Below the pieces are notes generated by a model. The model had not been told where the DNA came from. It saw only the letters and a program-made list of their open reading frames with translations, and searched no databases. A stretch of DNA of 64,000 bases from positions 56,938 to 120,937 of the forward strand of contig NZ_JAKCLJ010000009.1 in the NCBI RefSeq assembly GCF_021412565.1, given 5' to 3'. A program made the translations under genes and the position numbers. Of the stretch, positions 10,276 to 19,713 are shown piece after piece (position 1 is the first letter of the stretch; each line of letters opens with the position of its first letter). The stretch is from Shewanella sp. AS1. Its GTDB lineage: Bacteria > Pseudomonadota > Gammaproteobacteria > Enterobacterales > Shewanellaceae.

Positions 10276-10506
10276 TTACGCCTGTTCTTTATCCTTGGAC
10301 TCAGACTTTTTCTCGTCGCTCTGAGCTGTTTTCTCTGCCTTTGTGTCTTCGAGGGCTTTCTTCTCTTCTTCAGAAGACATGGCATTCTTAAAGCCCTTCA
10401 CTGCGCCACCTAAGTCGCCACCCAGAGAACGTAATTTCTTCGTTCCGAAAAGTAAGACAACAATTAACGCAATAATAAGAAGTTGCCAAATACTAATACC
10501 ACCCAT
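10276..10506 (-). CDS. tatA: Sec-independent protein translocase TatA
   Basis: TatA oligomerises to form the pore or membrane-weakening patch of Tat export. The 76-aa protein has an N-terminal helix ([18 protein letters not shown]), the hinge motif FGTKKL, an amphipathic helix with [15 protein letters not shown], and a charged tail of Lys/Glu/Asp/Ser. It is the first tat gene and is separated by 62 bases from the ubiB 3' end, so read-through from ubiEJB or a local promoter are both possible. Confidence 0.96.
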   Translation of the reverse strand: MGGISIWQLLIIALIVVLLFGTKKLRSLGGDLGGAVKGFKNAMSSEEEKKALEDTKAEKTAQSDEKKSESKDKEQA

Positions 10507-10568
10507 GAAACTTTCCTCTTTTAATGTATTACAGTTTTTATTATGAACCTTTGGTTATTTAGTGCTAG

Positions 10569-12218
10569 CTAAAATTTGCGATTCTTTGGTCTAGATCGCC
10601 AACCCAGCAGCCAGAGTAGTGCTCCAGCGCCCATAGCACCATAAGAGGCCCATAGTGTAGCGTGTTGTACAAACAAAATAGTGCCGCAGATCACTAAAAC
10701 CGCCGATGTGATTAAAAGGTAATTACTTTTATGGACTTTTTGTTGCTGTTTTAAGTAGCGTTCCAACAGTTGATTTTGACTGCTTACAAAGTTTTTACCC
10801 ACTTTGAGGTTGTCGTAGATGAGCTCAGGTAGCTCAGGGAGCTTATCGGCCCAATAGGGGAACTGTTTTTTAACCTTCTTGGCTATGCCAATCGGCCCAA
10901 TCTGTTCGGCCATCCAGCCTTCGAGGAAGGGCTTGGCAGTTTTCCACAGATCCAGTTGGGGATAGAGCTGACGCCCCAAACCTTCGATATAGAGCAGGGT
11001 TTTTTCGAGCAGTACCAGCTGGGGTTGCACCACCATGTCGAAACGGCGCGCCGTGCGAAACAGTTCGAGCAGCACATGGCCGAAGGAGATCTCATCTAAC
11101 GGCTTGTTGAACATGGGTTCGCACACGACTTTGATTGCCTGCTCGAATGCCACTATATCTGTATCGGCCGAGACCCAGCCAGATTCGATATAGAGTTGGG
11201 CGATGCGGGTGTAATCGCGGTTAAAGAAGGCGAGGAAGTTCTCTGCCAGATAGCGCTTATCCTGCTCCGACAGTGTGCCCATGATGCCGCAGTCTAGGCC
11301 GATATAGAAAGGGTTGTCCGGATGTTCTGTGCTGACAAAAATATTGCCAGGATGCATATCTGCATGGAAAAAATTATCGCGAAATACTTGGGTAAAGAAG
11401 AGTTCGACGCCGCGCTCGGCCAGCAGTTGCAGATTGGTGCCCTGTGCGATAAGGGCGGCCTTGTCGGAAACCGGAATGCCGTAGATCCGCTCCATCACGA
11501 TTAATCGTGTGTAGCAATATTCTTCATAAATATAGGGAATATAGAGGGCGTCGGAGTCGAGAAAGTTGTTACGCAGCTTGATGGTATTGAGGGCTTCGAG
11601 TTTAAGATTTAATTCGCCTTCTATCGTAGTGCGGTAATCTTCGACCACCTCTAAGGGGCGCAGACGGTTGCCCTGGCCGAGCAGGGTCTCGAGAAACTGG
11701 GCGCTCTGGGTCATCAATAACAGGTCGGCCTGCACCTTCTGCTCCACCTTTGGCCGTAAGACCTTGAGCACCACCTCGGCGCCGTTGGATTTGAGCCTGG
11801 CGGTATGCACCTGGGAGATGGAGGCCGATGCCAGCGGCGTGTCATCGAAATCATCGAAAAAAGTCTCAATAGGGGCGCCGAGTTCCTGCTCAATCAATTC
11901 TTTGGCAAGGGCAGAATCGAATGGCGGCACCCTGTCTTGCAACATGGCCAGCTCATCGGCCCACTCGTCACTGAGCAGATCACGGCGGGTCGAGAGCATC
12001 TGACCAAATTTAATATAGACAGGCCCGAGTTCCTGCATCGCCAGCTTGAGGCGTTCGCCGCCTACTTTGTCTTTGTGTTTGTTGGTCAACCAGAAAAAGC
12101 ACAGACGCAGCAGTTTAAAGTACCAGGGTTTCAGCTTAGCGGGGATAAGACCGTCGAGGCCGTAATTAAGCGCTATTTTAATAACCTGGTATGCGCGTCG
12201 AATGCTTTTGACTGTCAT
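10569..12218 (-). CDS. ubiB: Ubiquinone biosynthesis protein UbiB (ABC1/ADCK kinase-like)
   Basis: UbiB is an atypical kinase-like ATPase needed for the Ubi metabolon and possibly for extracting ubiquinone intermediates from the membrane. The 549-aa protein contains the family's KxGQ motif ([13 protein letters not shown]), the AxxxKxxRP-type element (VVLKVLRP), [12 protein letters not shown] and [10 protein letters not shown] in the kinase-like core, and two C-terminal membrane helices (about 500-540). It overlaps ubiJ by 4 bases. The order ubiE-ubiJ-ubiB is conserved with E. coli. Confidence 0.96.
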   Translation of the reverse strand: MTVKSIRRAYQVIKIALNYGLDGLIPAKLKPWYFKLLRLCFFWLTNKHKDKVGGERLKLAMQELGPVYIKFGQMLSTRRDLLSDEWADELAMLQDRVPPFDSALAKELIEQELGAPIETFFDDFDDTPLASASISQVHTARLKSNGAEVVLKVLRPKVEQKVQADLLLMTQSAQFLETLLGQGNRLRPLEVVEDYRTTIEGELNLKLEALNTIKLRNNFLDSDALYIPYIYEEYCYTRLIVMERIYGIPVSDKAALIAQGTNLQLLAERGVELFFTQVFRDNFFHADMHPGNIFVSTEHPDNPFYIGLDCGIMGTLSEQDKRYLAENFLAFFNRDYTRIAQLYIESGWVSADTDIVAFEQAIKVVCEPMFNKPLDEISFGHVLLELFRTARRFDMVVQPQLVLLEKTLLYIEGLGRQLYPQLDLWKTAKPFLEGWMAEQIGPIGIAKKVKKQFPYWADKLPELPELIYDNLKVGKNFVSSQNQLLERYLKQQQKVHKSNYLLITSAVLVICGTILFVQHATLWASYGAMGAGALLWLLGWRSRPKNRKF

Positions 12219-12838
12219 CGTGTCCTGTTCGCCCCGTTGAGTAAGAGATCGATCCTTTGGCTCAGGGCGTCAGTATCTGCCTTAAGCTGTTCGATTCTAT
12301 CACTAAAATGGATAAATTCGATTCTATGTGGGCTGAGGCGATACTCTTCGGTGGTTAATTGGCCAATGTGATCGCAGCTCTTGTGAAATATATCGCTAAG
12401 GTCTTGTTTTAACTGCTTAACACCTTGGGTGAGACGGTGTGTTGGGGCATCACCTATGTAACGGGATAGGGGCTCGGCAATGTCGAACTCTATCTGCTGC
12501 AACCATTGGCTGAAACTCTGCAACAGATTGAGATCCCCCTCGAGCTTGAGCTTATCCTGTTTGATTAGCTCGGTCAGGTTCGCCCCTTCTTTTAGTCGAT
12601 AGAGGGTGGTGAGATCGGCCTCCACTTGGGTGGTGACCTCGCCTTCATAATGGCTAAATACTTGGATCTCTTTGGAAAACAGCAGGTAGAGGGGCCAGCT
12701 TAACTGGCTTAGGCGAATACATAATACCTTGCCTTGCAGGGCATGTTGCTTGGCGTAGGCCTGAGGCGCATGTTTAACCGCTTGTTGGAGTACGGTTTCC
12801 AGTCCCGCACAGATCAGTAATGCAATATCTCGTTTCAT
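12215..12838 (-). CDS. ubiJ: Ubiquinone biosynthesis accessory factor UbiJ (SCP2 domain)
   Basis: UbiJ binds ubiquinone intermediates through an SCP2 lipid-binding domain and supports the aerobic Ubi complex with UbiK. The 207-aa protein has an N-terminal SCP2-like region (residues 15-110, with [20 protein letters not shown]), an intermediate region related to UbiK-binding helices, and a C-terminal coiled coil ([20 protein letters not shown]). Identification rests on position between ubiE and ubiB and on this domain pattern. It overlaps ubiB by 4 bases. Confidence 0.9.
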   Translation of the reverse strand: MKRDIALLICAGLETVLQQAVKHAPQAYAKQHALQGKVLCIRLSQLSWPLYLLFSKEIQVFSHYEGEVTTQVEADLTTLYRLKEGANLTELIKQDKLKLEGDLNLLQSFSQWLQQIEFDIAEPLSRYIGDAPTHRLTQGVKQLKQDLSDIFHKSCDHIGQLTTEEYRLSPHRIEFIHFSDRIEQLKADTDALSQRIDLLLNGANRTR

Positions 12839-12876
12839 ATTAACCCTAATCAGTGAGAGGCCAGAGTGTTGCGAAC

Positions 12877-13632
12877 CTAGAATTTATAGCCCTTATGCAG
12901 TGCCACAATACCGTCGGTCATATTGGTGTATTCCACCTGCTCAAAACCGGCATCCTGCATCATGGCTTTCAGGGTTTCCTGATCCGGGTGCATACGGATA
13001 GACTCGGCCAGGTATTCGTAGCTGCCAGCATCCTGAGTAATGATATCACCCATTTTAGGTAAGATTTTAAAGCTGTAAAGATCGTACACCTTACGCATGA
13101 GATCATGCTGTGGCTTAGAAAATTCAAGCACTAACAGCTTTCCACCTGGCTTTAGTACCCGCAGCATAGAGCGAATTGCCGCATCTTTGTCTGTCACATT
13201 ACGCAGACCGAAGGCGATGGTGATGATGTCGAAATGGTTGTCTGGGAAGGGCAGCGCCTCGGCATTGGCCTGCACATAGTTGACATTGCCAATCACGCCG
13301 CGATTACGCAGCTTTTCACGGCCCACTTTCAGCATAGAGTCGTTAATGTCGGCCAGCGTCACTTGACCGGTTTGTCCCACAATATGGGAAAACTTGGCGG
13401 TTAAGTCACCTGTGCCACCGGCCAGATCCAGTACTTTCATACCAGGACGCGCACCGGCGCTCTCTATGGTGAAACGCTTCCAGATACGGTGTATACCAAA
13501 GGACATAACATCGTTCATGATGTCATATTTTGCGGCAACAGAATGGAAAACACCGGCCACGAGATCCGCTTTTTTCTCTGCTTCAACCGTTTTATAACCG
13601 AAGTGAGTACTGTTTGGTGTGCCCTCTGACAT
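12877..13632 (-). CDS. ubiE: Ubiquinone/menaquinone C-methyltransferase UbiE
   Basis: UbiE methylates demethylmenaquinone and the ubiquinone precursor, using S-adenosylmethionine. The start at 13632 gives [16 protein letters not shown] and 251 aa, the same length as E. coli UbiE; the upstream frame extension is not supported. Visible motifs are [12 protein letters not shown] (SAM site), [27 protein letters not shown] and [15 protein letters not shown]. It heads the ubiE-ubiJ-ubiB group, with the tat genes next. Serving both quinones fits a bacterium with aerobic and anaerobic respiration. Confidence 0.97.
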   Translation of the reverse strand: MSEGTPNSTHFGYKTVEAEKKADLVAGVFHSVAAKYDIMNDVMSFGIHRIWKRFTIESAGARPGMKVLDLAGGTGDLTAKFSHIVGQTGQVTLADINDSMLKVGREKLRNRGVIGNVNYVQANAEALPFPDNHFDIITIAFGLRNVTDKDAAIRSMLRVLKPGGKLLVLEFSKPQHDLMRKVYDLYSFKILPKMGDIITQDAGSYEYLAESIRMHPDQETLKAMMQDAGFEQVEYTNMTDGIVALHKGYKF

Positions 13633-13835
13633 CTGTGTATTCCTGTATGCGACTCTGATAGAGCGAGTGTAAGTGATTGACCAAATTTGCTGAATCATTA
13701 AGCGACCACATTGTGATCGGCGTTAATAATCCGCGCCTGGATTTGAAAAAAATGCGTGCTGACGCAGAGTTTACTCATCCGGCTGAGACAATATGACGGC
13801 GCATTACATCATAATATTAGTAATATGCCAACTTC

Positions 13836-14903
13836 CTAACCTATGGATTGCTGCGCCGAGCGGCCTTGAATATAAGCATAGATAAGCTCGCTAATACTCT
13901 GGCCCACTTCCCTTTGTCCGGCGACGCTGCCAGCCACATGACAGCTTGGTGCGCCTTCTGCCAGATGCAGGTAACTGACATTGGTCTTACTGGCGATACG
14001 ATTCACATACTTAAGTGCATCCAGCAGCGGAACTCCAGCGGCGGTAGAGGCGCTACTGGGCATATTGCTGATGGCATCGAGATCCAGCTCTATCGCTACC
14101 GGCAGACCTGAATCATTCAGGTTGGTGATGATCTCATTGAGTGCGCTTTCCAGACTCAGCTCTTGTCTTACCCAGATAGCCTGCAGGCTGTGCCACTGAC
14201 CGCCGAAGGCGCTTAACTGCTCAAGGGTCTGCTGACTATTCTTTAGTTCATGTAACCCGAGAACATGGTAGTAACCCAAGGCGCCACTGGCCGCGGCATA
14301 GCTAAAACCATTGCCGCTGTGGCGACCTTCTCTGGGTCTAAAATCGCTGTGGGGATCCAGGTTCACCGCCGCCACTGCCTTATTGGTGGCGTTTTTGGTC
14401 GCCATCAACAGGCCATAGGCATTGTTATGGCCGCCGCCTATCACTATGGGTTCGAGCCCGGCCTGAATGATCTGAGTGGCGACTTCTATGACACGTTTAT
14501 CCAAGACATCCACTTGCGCTCGAAGCACATCGGCTGTGGCATCGCTCTCGAGTTGCAGATCGTCTGTGGCTATCTGGCCCAATACCAGACAAGACTCGCC
14601 GCTGAAAAATTGGTTGGACTGCAGGTTACACCAAACCGAGAGCGTAGCCTCGAAAGCATCGGTGGCGCCGCCACGACCAAGATTGGCCCTTGGGCCGATA
14701 TCTTCGCCTACGCCTAGAATCACAAAGCGAACGCCGCTGTTTTTGGCTGCGGTTAATGCGTCGGCTAATGGCGTTTTGCCATCATAGCAATGGAGTTTCT
14801 GACCGAGCTTGGTTTCACCCTCGCGGGTGTTGGTGTATTGAAGGCACAGGTCTTGGGTAAAAGGGATCAAAGTCTGCATAATTGTTTTAGTTGTGATGTC
14901 CAT
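13836..14903 (-). CDS. hutG: Formimidoylglutamase-like protein (arginase/ureohydrolase family)
   Basis: The ureohydrolase fold is clear: IGGGHNNAYG, NLDPHSDFRPREG and IELDLDAISNMP provide the His and Asp ligands of a binuclear manganese site. Related enzymes split N-formimidoyl-glutamate into glutamate and formamide in histidine breakdown; another amidinohydrolase substrate cannot be excluded. The start is uncertain: ATG at 14903 or 14879 (MQTLIPF), neither with a good ribosome site. It stands alone, with no hutH, hutU or hutI next to it. Family assignment is firm; the substrate is inferred. Confidence 0.75.
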   Translation of the reverse strand: MDITTKTIMQTLIPFTQDLCLQYTNTREGETKLGQKLHCYDGKTPLADALTAAKNSGVRFVILGVGEDIGPRANLGRGGATDAFEATLSVWCNLQSNQFFSGESCLVLGQIATDDLQLESDATADVLRAQVDVLDKRVIEVATQIIQAGLEPIVIGGGHNNAYGLLMATKNATNKAVAAVNLDPHSDFRPREGRHSGNGFSYAAASGALGYYHVLGLHELKNSQQTLEQLSAFGGQWHSLQAIWVRQELSLESALNEIITNLNDSGLPVAIELDLDAISNMPSSASTAAGVPLLDALKYVNRIASKTNVSYLHLAEGAPSCHVAGSVAGQREVGQSISELIYAYIQGRSAQQSIG

Positions 14904-15293
14904 GTCTGCCGACAATAGTAATAGATAATTGCGAGAAAGTAAGAAGATTTTTGGCCGCGAGTGCTGTTGGGGCTTTTGCCATAGGGTTAGGGTAAAGCAG
15001 GTCAGAATTGCCAATATCCGATATTATTTCCCACATTTATTTAACGCGAATATTTAATAGCAAAGATTAGCCTTATCGTTACAAATTGTCACATTGCTTT
15101 ATTAATGCTTTGATAATCTATGATACTGCGATTATTCCTATTTTTGCTCTTAGTTAGATGGCTAGTGTGGTAACAATAGTTGTTTACGAATATGTTTTTT
15201 TAGCTTAAGGTCAATCGCGTGATCTTGATCAAAGAAACCGGTCAGTTCTAATGTTCCAATTGCATATAATATCTATATATTTAAGGACGAATT
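14904..15293. other. AT-rich intergenic stretch with no gene
   Basis: This 390-base stretch holds no convincing frame. Base composition turns AT-rich from about 15,020 and stays so until about 16,090, unlike the flanks. It should carry the promoters of hutG (minus) and of the small exported protein (plus). The only clear site is a Crp/Fnr-like palindrome listed separately. Confidence 0.5.
15219..15232 (+). promoter_or_regulatory. Candidate Fnr/Crp-family (EtrA-like) binding site
   Basis: GTGAT-CTTG-ATCAA matches the Fnr consensus TTGAT-N4-ATCAA at nine of ten positions, and also resembles a degenerate Crp site. It is centred about 68 bases upstream of the ATG at 15294, a plausible activator position. 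This is pattern matching only. Confidence 0.4.
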
Positions 15294-15449
15294 ATGAGAT
15301 TGCTTTTATTGCTTGGTTTGTTAATTTCTTTAATAGTTAAAGTTCATGCAAGTAGTTATGACACATGGATAACAAATAAAAATTATTCCGCAGATATTTC
15401 CACCCATCCCATTTTTTACCCATCATTGTTCTGTTTGATACATCTTTAA
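15294..15449 (+). CDS. Small exported protein, possibly frameshifted
   Basis: The 51-aa frame starts with AAGGACG at 15283-15289 as ribosome site. It opens with an obvious signal peptide (MRLLLLLGLLISLIVKVHA), then SSYDTWITNKNYSADISTHP, and stops soon after. A run of six T lies just before the end. Adding one T would continue the frame as FLPIIVLFDTSLNVILFNLN to a stop at 15485-15487. That extension looks more protein-like than the present end, so the gene may carry a homopolymer frameshift or a sequencing error. No function recognised. Confidence 0.45.
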   Translation: MRLLLLLGLLISLIVKVHASSYDTWITNKNYSADISTHPIFYPSLFCLIHL

Positions 15450-15560
15450 ATGTAATTTTATTCAATTTAAACAAAGATATAATTTAAACTTGCGACACTG
15501 TATTTGACAGTTGTTTCATATAGTTTTACTTGCCATATAGGCAAGAGGGAAGAAAATTTT

Positions 15561-16082
15561 ATGTTGAAATGTTTAAAACACACAATTTATCTTATCAGTC
15601 TAGTTATTTCATTCAATATCAGTGCAGAAGAATGGAAAAATAATGCTATTGAAATAGGTATCGTTAGTGGTGCAGGAAAAATTAAAGAGGAATTCAATGG
15701 GATTGAGGCTAATGTGTTTAGTCGAGCATTCTTAGGTTACCGTTATAACTTCAATGATAATTGGGGGATTGAAACTCAGTTTAATGAGTACATTCTCAGT
15801 TTTTCAAAACCATCCCAATCCCAGTACAATATGAAAATTGGAGGAGAGTTTAAATACTCTGCGACTGAGCGACTAAAGTTAATTATAAACGGTGGATTAA
15901 GTAAAAATTTTGATAATAAAGGTAGTTCACCACATTATGATGACTCAATAGGTGCATATATAGGCACAGGGTTGAGGCTTGAGTTTCATAGCGGATTTAA
16001 TCTTGCCTTTACAGTGGGCTATGAAGACTTTAAATTTTATCGCGCTGTGGCTTATGGCTTTGGTTTAGGTTTCCGTTTTTAA
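15561..16082 (+). CDS. Small outer-membrane beta-barrel protein
   Basis: From the ATG at 15561 (ribosome site GAGGGAAGAA) the protein is 173 aa with a signal peptide ending near NISA-EEW. The mature part is built of alternating strands with many Tyr/Phe/Gly residues, and it ends in GFGLGFRF with a C-terminal Phe, typical of outer-membrane barrels of the OmpA/OmpW/PagP-size eight-strand class. I do not recognise the specific family. The gene is much more AT-rich than its neighbours and uses AT-rich codons, so horizontal gain is likely. The small exported protein upstream may be its operon partner. Confidence 0.7.
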   Translation: MLKCLKHTIYLISLVISFNISAEEWKNNAIEIGIVSGAGKIKEEFNGIEANVFSRAFLGYRYNFNDNWGIETQFNEYILSFSKPSQSQYNMKIGGEFKYSATERLKLIINGGLSKNFDNKGSSPHYDDSIGAYIGTGLRLEFHSGFNLAFTVGYEDFKFYRAVAYGFGLGFRF

Positions 16083-16145
16083 ATGCTTAAACGGCTCTCG
16101 AATGATGAGCAGCTTGGCTGTGACAAGATTGCGGCCTAGGATTTT

Positions 16146-16170
16146 AAGGATGACCTAGGTCATCCTTTTT
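16146..16170 (+). terminator. Terminator after the outer-membrane protein gene
   Basis: A perfect 22-base palindrome (16146-16167: AAGGATGAC, CTAG, GTCATCCTT) is followed by TTT, giving a standard Rho-independent terminator on the plus strand. Confidence 0.85.
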
Positions 16171-16191
16171 GTTGTCAGAGCTCAGGATAAC

Positions 16192-16677
16192 TTATTCGAT
16201 ATCTAGCGGCTCGGGAGACAGGATTATGCCAGTGTTGTCGGCATAGACATGGTCGGCGGGTAGGAAAGTCACGCCGCCAAAGTTGACTGGGATCTCCAGT
16301 TCGCCGACACCGTGGCCGTCTGCGCCCACAGGGATTGAGGCCAGGGCCTGAATACCTATGTCGAGATCTTCCAGTGCATCGACATCACGTACCGAACCAT
16401 AGACGATAATGCCTTCCCAGTTATTGTCGACTGCGATTTCGGCAATGGCGGCATCGATAAGGGCGCGGCGCAATGAGCCACCACCATCGACCAACAGCAC
16501 TTTACCTTCGCCATCTTGTTGGAGTACTTCGGCAATTAATCCGTTGTCTTCAAAGCACTTGATGGTACTGATCGAACCGCCAAAAGAACTACAGCCACCA
16601 TAGTTGCTGAACATGGGCTCAACCACATCGACCACATCGAGGTAAGTGTCACAAAGTTCTGAGGTGTTGTATTCCAT
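16192..16677 (-). CDS. rraA: Regulator of ribonuclease activity A (RraA)
   Basis: RraA binds RNase E and inhibits RNA cleavage, altering mRNA turnover. The start at 16677 gives [20 protein letters not shown] and 161 aa, identical in length to the E. coli protein. The conserved stretches [34 protein letters not shown] and [20 protein letters not shown] are present, and the last two match the class II aldolase-like fold of the family. It is convergent with the AT-rich outer-membrane gene. In E. coli rraA sits next to menA; here it does not. Confidence 0.95.
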   Translation of the reverse strand: MEYNTSELCDTYLDVVDVVEPMFSNYGGCSSFGGSISTIKCFEDNGLIAEVLQQDGEGKVLLVDGGGSLRRALIDAAIAEIAVDNNWEGIIVYGSVRDVDALEDLDIGIQALASIPVGADGHGVGELEIPVNFGGVTFLPADHVYADNTGIILSPEPLDIE

Positions 16678-17010
16678 AGTCATACTCCCGTAGAAAAGCA
16701 TTTCGCCTGGATAAACCAGCATAGTTTAGTCATTGCCAGTATATAAGGGATTCTTAAAAAGAAAAGCGTTATCAATCACGCAATTGGCGATATAAGTGTC
16801 AATTAGCCCTGTGGTTGTAATATTTCTTGAGTTGTTTGTTTTTTATTCGAAACCATGACCAAGCTCATTAAATGACGTTTTAAAATTACATTTAGGGTTG
16901 AAGTTTGCTAGCATTGCTCCGTTGTTAATTCATTTATCTCTAATTTGCTTTAGGGGCACGGACCCCCCAGTTAGCTTACGGATGGCAGAGGGCCTGAAAA
17001 AAGGTGCCTT
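16678..17010 (+). promoter_or_regulatory. Intergenic region with structured leader of the YgjV-like gene
   Basis: From about 16951 the leader becomes structured. GGGG (16953-16956) pairs with CCCC after a CACGGA loop (16957-16962). Further on GGCA (16984-16987) can pair with TGCC (17005-17008), and CCT (16993-16995) with the AGG of the Shine-Dalgarno sequence (17002-17004). That fold would hide the ribosome site. ACGG occurs in two places (16958-16961 and 16978-16981). It is a candidate translational switch; I could not match it to a known riboswitch class. Bases 16678-16950 show no gene. Confidence 0.45.
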
Positions 17011-17265
17011 ATGGAAGCTTTAAATACGATTGAACTCATTGGATACTCTGCGTCAGTAATGGTTGCTATATCCTTGATGATGAAAGACATTGTTTGGTTA
17101 AGATGTCTAAACTTTACCGGTTGTGCCCTGTTTGTTATCTACGGGATCTATATCTCAGCATGGCCTGTAGCAGGCATGAACGCCTTTGTTGCCTGTATTA
17201 ACGTTTATCATCTGTTCAAGATTTTCCGTGCTCGTCCACAAGCAGGGATCCCCGCAGAGGCTTAA
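17011..17265 (+). CDS. YgjV-like small inner-membrane protein
   Basis: The 84-aa protein has three predicted membrane segments (about 6-24, 30-48, 52-72) and polar ends. The pattern LIGYSASVMVAISLMMKDIVWLRCLNFTG with GIYISAWPVAGMNAFVACINVYHL resembles the YgjV/SemiSWEET-like small membrane proteins. Function is unknown. It has AAGG at 17001-17004 within a possible hairpin, so translation may be regulated. It stands alone between rraA and the PAP2 gene. Confidence 0.7.
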   Translation: MEALNTIELIGYSASVMVAISLMMKDIVWLRCLNFTGCALFVIYGIYISAWPVAGMNAFVACINVYHLFKIFRARPQAGIPAEA

Positions 17266-17358
17266 TTGTCTCTGTCATAAATCTTTAGGCTAGGCGTCAC
17301 TTAGCCGTCATAGCACTGTTTTAGGCTCCTGATCGATAACACGCGATCCGGAGCCTTT

Positions 17359-17898
17359 ATGTTTACTGCCCTGATTAAGCTTGATCGCCAAGTGTTTGCC
17401 CTAATTAACCACTTTGGCCATCAAAAGCAGCTTCATATTCAAGCCAGATGGATTTCCGCCAGTGGCGATGGTCCCCTTTACCTCCTGCTCATTCTGGCGC
17501 TCTGCTATTTCGATGCGCGGGGCTTTCAGTTATTTAATACCGCGCTGGTGGGATTTCTGCTGGAACTTCCCCTCTATCTGCTACTGAAAAACAGTATACG
17601 CCGCACGCGTCCTTGCGATCGCATCTCTCTGGCCGATGGGCTGCAGCTCAGGCTGGATTTTCAGCCATCAGATAAATTCAGTCTGCCTTCGGGTCATAGT
17701 GCGGCAGCTTGCGTCATGGCCACGAGTATTGCCGCAATTTATCCCCAGATGATGTTATTCGTTTACGGCTGGGCGCTGCTTATCGGCCTGTCGCGCATTG
17801 TGCTGGGTGTACATTACCCCCTGGATATTGCGGCGGGTTTTCTGCTCGGAGGCGGCAGCGGCTATCTTGCTATCCACTGGCTTGCCTCCGTTTATTGA
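17359..17898 (+). CDS. PAP2-family membrane phosphatase
   Basis: The 179-aa protein contains the three type-2 phosphatidic acid phosphatase motifs: KNSIRRTRP (KX6RP), PSGHSAA (PSGH) and SRIVLGVHYPLD (SRX5HX3D). It has about five membrane segments. Members dephosphorylate lipid phosphates such as undecaprenyl pyrophosphate, phosphatidate or phosphatidylglycerol phosphate. It precedes a glycosyltransferase gene by 21 bases on the same strand, which suggests a lipid-linked sugar role. The substrate cannot be read from the sequence. Confidence 0.88.
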   Translation: MFTALIKLDRQVFALINHFGHQKQLHIQARWISASGDGPLYLLLILALCYFDARGFQLFNTALVGFLLELPLYLLLKNSIRRTRPCDRISLADGLQLRLDFQPSDKFSLPSGHSAAACVMATSIAAIYPQMMLFVYGWALLIGLSRIVLGVHYPLDIAAGFLLGGGSGYLAIHWLASVY

Positions 17899-17919
17899 TT
17901 GGCTATGGAGTCATAAATT

Positions 17920-18972
17920 ATGCGAATTCTTTATGGAGTACAAGGTACGGGCAACGGTCACCTTAGCCGGGCGCGGGTGATGGCAAAGGCGCTGAAGGCG
18001 CAGCGAGTCGAGGTGGATTTTTTCTTCTCCGGGCGAGAGGTGAGCCACTATTTCGATATGCAGTGCTTTGGTCGCTATCGCGCTCATGCCGGGCTCACTT
18101 TTGCGACTCAGAATGGGCGAGTCAATGTGGCGCAAACGGCTTGGCAGAACTCATTAACGGCCTTGATTAAAGATGTGCGCGAATTGGATTTGAGTGGTTA
18201 TGATCTGGTGCTGAATGATTTTGAACCGGTTTCTGCCTGGGCGGCGCGCAATCAGGGGATTCCCTCAATTGGCGTAAGCCATCAGGCGGCGCTGCAGCAC
18301 GATGTGCCCAAGGTGGGTGATAACTGGTTTAATCAGATGATCTTGAATTATTTTGCACCGGTACAAATCTCTCTTGGTTGTCACTGGCACCATTTCGGCT
18401 ACCCCATTTTGCCGCCTTTTGTTGAGGTCGATAAGTCTGTGAGTCATGAGCCCCATGAGATCTTGGTCTATCTGCCATTCGAGTCGCCCGAGGACATTGT
18501 CAGCCTGCTGCACAGTTTCGATGGCTATCGTTTTCATGTCTATCACGGCGCGCCGAGGCCTGCGAACTGTAGCGCCAATATTCTCTGGTGTGGTTTCAGT
18601 CGCCATAAATTTAAGGCGCAATTGGCGCGCTGCGGCGGGGTGATCTCGGGGGCCGGGTTTGAGCTTGCCAGTGAAGCCTTAGCATTAGGCAAGAAATTGC
18701 TGGTTAAGCCCCTGCATGGTCAGTTTGAGCAGCTTTCCAATGTGGCCGCGCTGCAGTTGTTGGGCGCTGCTGAGAGTATGATGCGTCTCGAGCCTCATGT
18801 GGTAAAGCGTTGGCTTAAGGCCTCAAATCCCGAGCCTATCAAATACCCTGAGGTGGGGGATGCTCTGGTGAGCTGGATAAAGCAAGGGCGCTGGCACACT
18901 AAGGAGGCCTTATGCCAAAGCCTGTGGCAGCAGGTAGCGTTACCGGAAGGCTGGCGTAAGAAGAGTGCCTGA
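17920..18972 (+). CDS. MJ1255/VC2487-type glycosyltransferase
   Basis: The 350-aa protein has a GT-B fold. The N-terminus MRILYGVQGTGNGHLSRARV matches the GTGxGHxxRxR nucleotide-sugar transferase start, and the C-terminal half has GVISGAGFELASEALALGK, the sugar-nucleotide binding loop of the MurG-like/Glyco_transf_28 class. It aligns with the family named after MJ1255 and VC2487. The donor and acceptor are unknown. It probably forms an operon with the upstream PAP2 phosphatase. A terminator follows. Confidence 0.85.
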   Translation: MRILYGVQGTGNGHLSRARVMAKALKAQRVEVDFFFSGREVSHYFDMQCFGRYRAHAGLTFATQNGRVNVAQTAWQNSLTALIKDVRELDLSGYDLVLNDFEPVSAWAARNQGIPSIGVSHQAALQHDVPKVGDNWFNQMILNYFAPVQISLGCHWHHFGYPILPPFVEVDKSVSHEPHEILVYLPFESPEDIVSLLHSFDGYRFHVYHGAPRPANCSANILWCGFSRHKFKAQLARCGGVISGAGFELASEALALGKKLLVKPLHGQFEQLSNVAALQLLGAAESMMRLEPHVVKRWLKASNPEPIKYPEVGDALVSWIKQGRWHTKEALCQSLWQQVALPEGWRKKSA

Positions 18973-18996
18973 TGCTTGAGACTCATAAAAACACAG

Positions 18997-19040
18997 ATGC
19001 CGAAAACCCTTGGCAGGCTTTCGGCATTTGAATAGTTTTT
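18997..19040 (+). terminator. Terminator after the glycosyltransferase gene
   Basis: ATGCCGAAA (18997-19005) pairs with TTTCGGCAT (19019-19027) around a 13-base loop. A T-rich stretch ending in TTTTTT (19035-19040) follows at a short distance. Confidence 0.7.
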
Positions 19041-19115
19041 TAAGGTGTCACTGGCTGAGCTTGTTTTAAAGTCTTGTTTTCTCGAGTCTCGTTTTCACGC
19101 TATGTCATCTGCGTC

Positions 19116-19568
19116 TTAAGCTGTTTGTTTAGCCCTGATCTTTTTGATCGCCGCATCCAGCGCATAGTGATAGCCGCTATCGCCTAAGCCGCAGATCACC
19201 CCCACCGCCTTATCAGAGAAATAGGAGTGATGTCTGAAGGGCTCGCGGGCATGCACGTTCGACAGGTGCACTTCGATAAAGGGGATGGCGACGCCTAAGA
19301 GCGCATCGCGCAGCGCCACGCTGGTGTGGGTAAAGGCGGCGGGGTTGATGATGATAAAGTCGGCATCGGTCTGATGTATCACCTCGATCAATTCATGTTC
19401 CGCATTGGACTGTATATGGGTCAGTGTTACATTAGCCGCACTGGCCGCCTGAGTTAACTGCGCCACTATCTCATCTAAGCTGTGGTGGCCGTAATGCCCC
19501 GGCTCGCGTCTGCCCAACAGATTCAGGTTCGGGCCATTCACCAATAATATTTTTGCCTGACTGCTCAT
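19116..19568 (-). CDS. aroQ: 3-dehydroquinate dehydratase, type II
   Basis: AroQ converts 3-dehydroquinate to 3-dehydroshikimate in aromatic amino acid synthesis. The 150-aa protein has the family start [20 protein letters not shown] with the catalytic Tyr, the [16 protein letters not shown] motif and the substrate-binding [17 protein letters not shown] loop. Its length is standard for the dodecameric type II enzyme. In many bacteria it lies upstream of accB-accC; here it stands alone between a glycosyltransferase and arfB. Its promoter should be in the 145 bases before arfB's stop. Confidence 0.96.
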   Translation of the reverse strand: MSSQAKILLVNGPNLNLLGRREPGHYGHHSLDEIVAQLTQAASAANVTLTHIQSNAEHELIEVIHQTDADFIIINPAAFTHTSVALRDALLGVAIPFIEVHLSNVHAREPFRHHSYFSDKAVGVICGLGDSGYHYALDAAIKKIRAKQTA

Positions 19569-19713
19569 GCCAATACCCTTGAGAGGGATGCGTTATCGCA
19601 TCTGATTTTTGATAGATAACTGCAAGTTAGCATAATTGGGCGGGATCTTGTTAACCGAAAATAAAAATCCTGCGTTGTGTAGGCAAAGGTGGGCTGATTG
19701 CCGGGAGATAGGA

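Noticed and set aside
16951..17010. A guanidine-II (mini-ykkC), preQ1 or cyclic di-GMP (GEMM) riboswitch
   Set aside because: The ACGG loops and TTACGGATGG string recall these classes, but the needed stems, A-rich tail or GEMM core are missing or mismatched.
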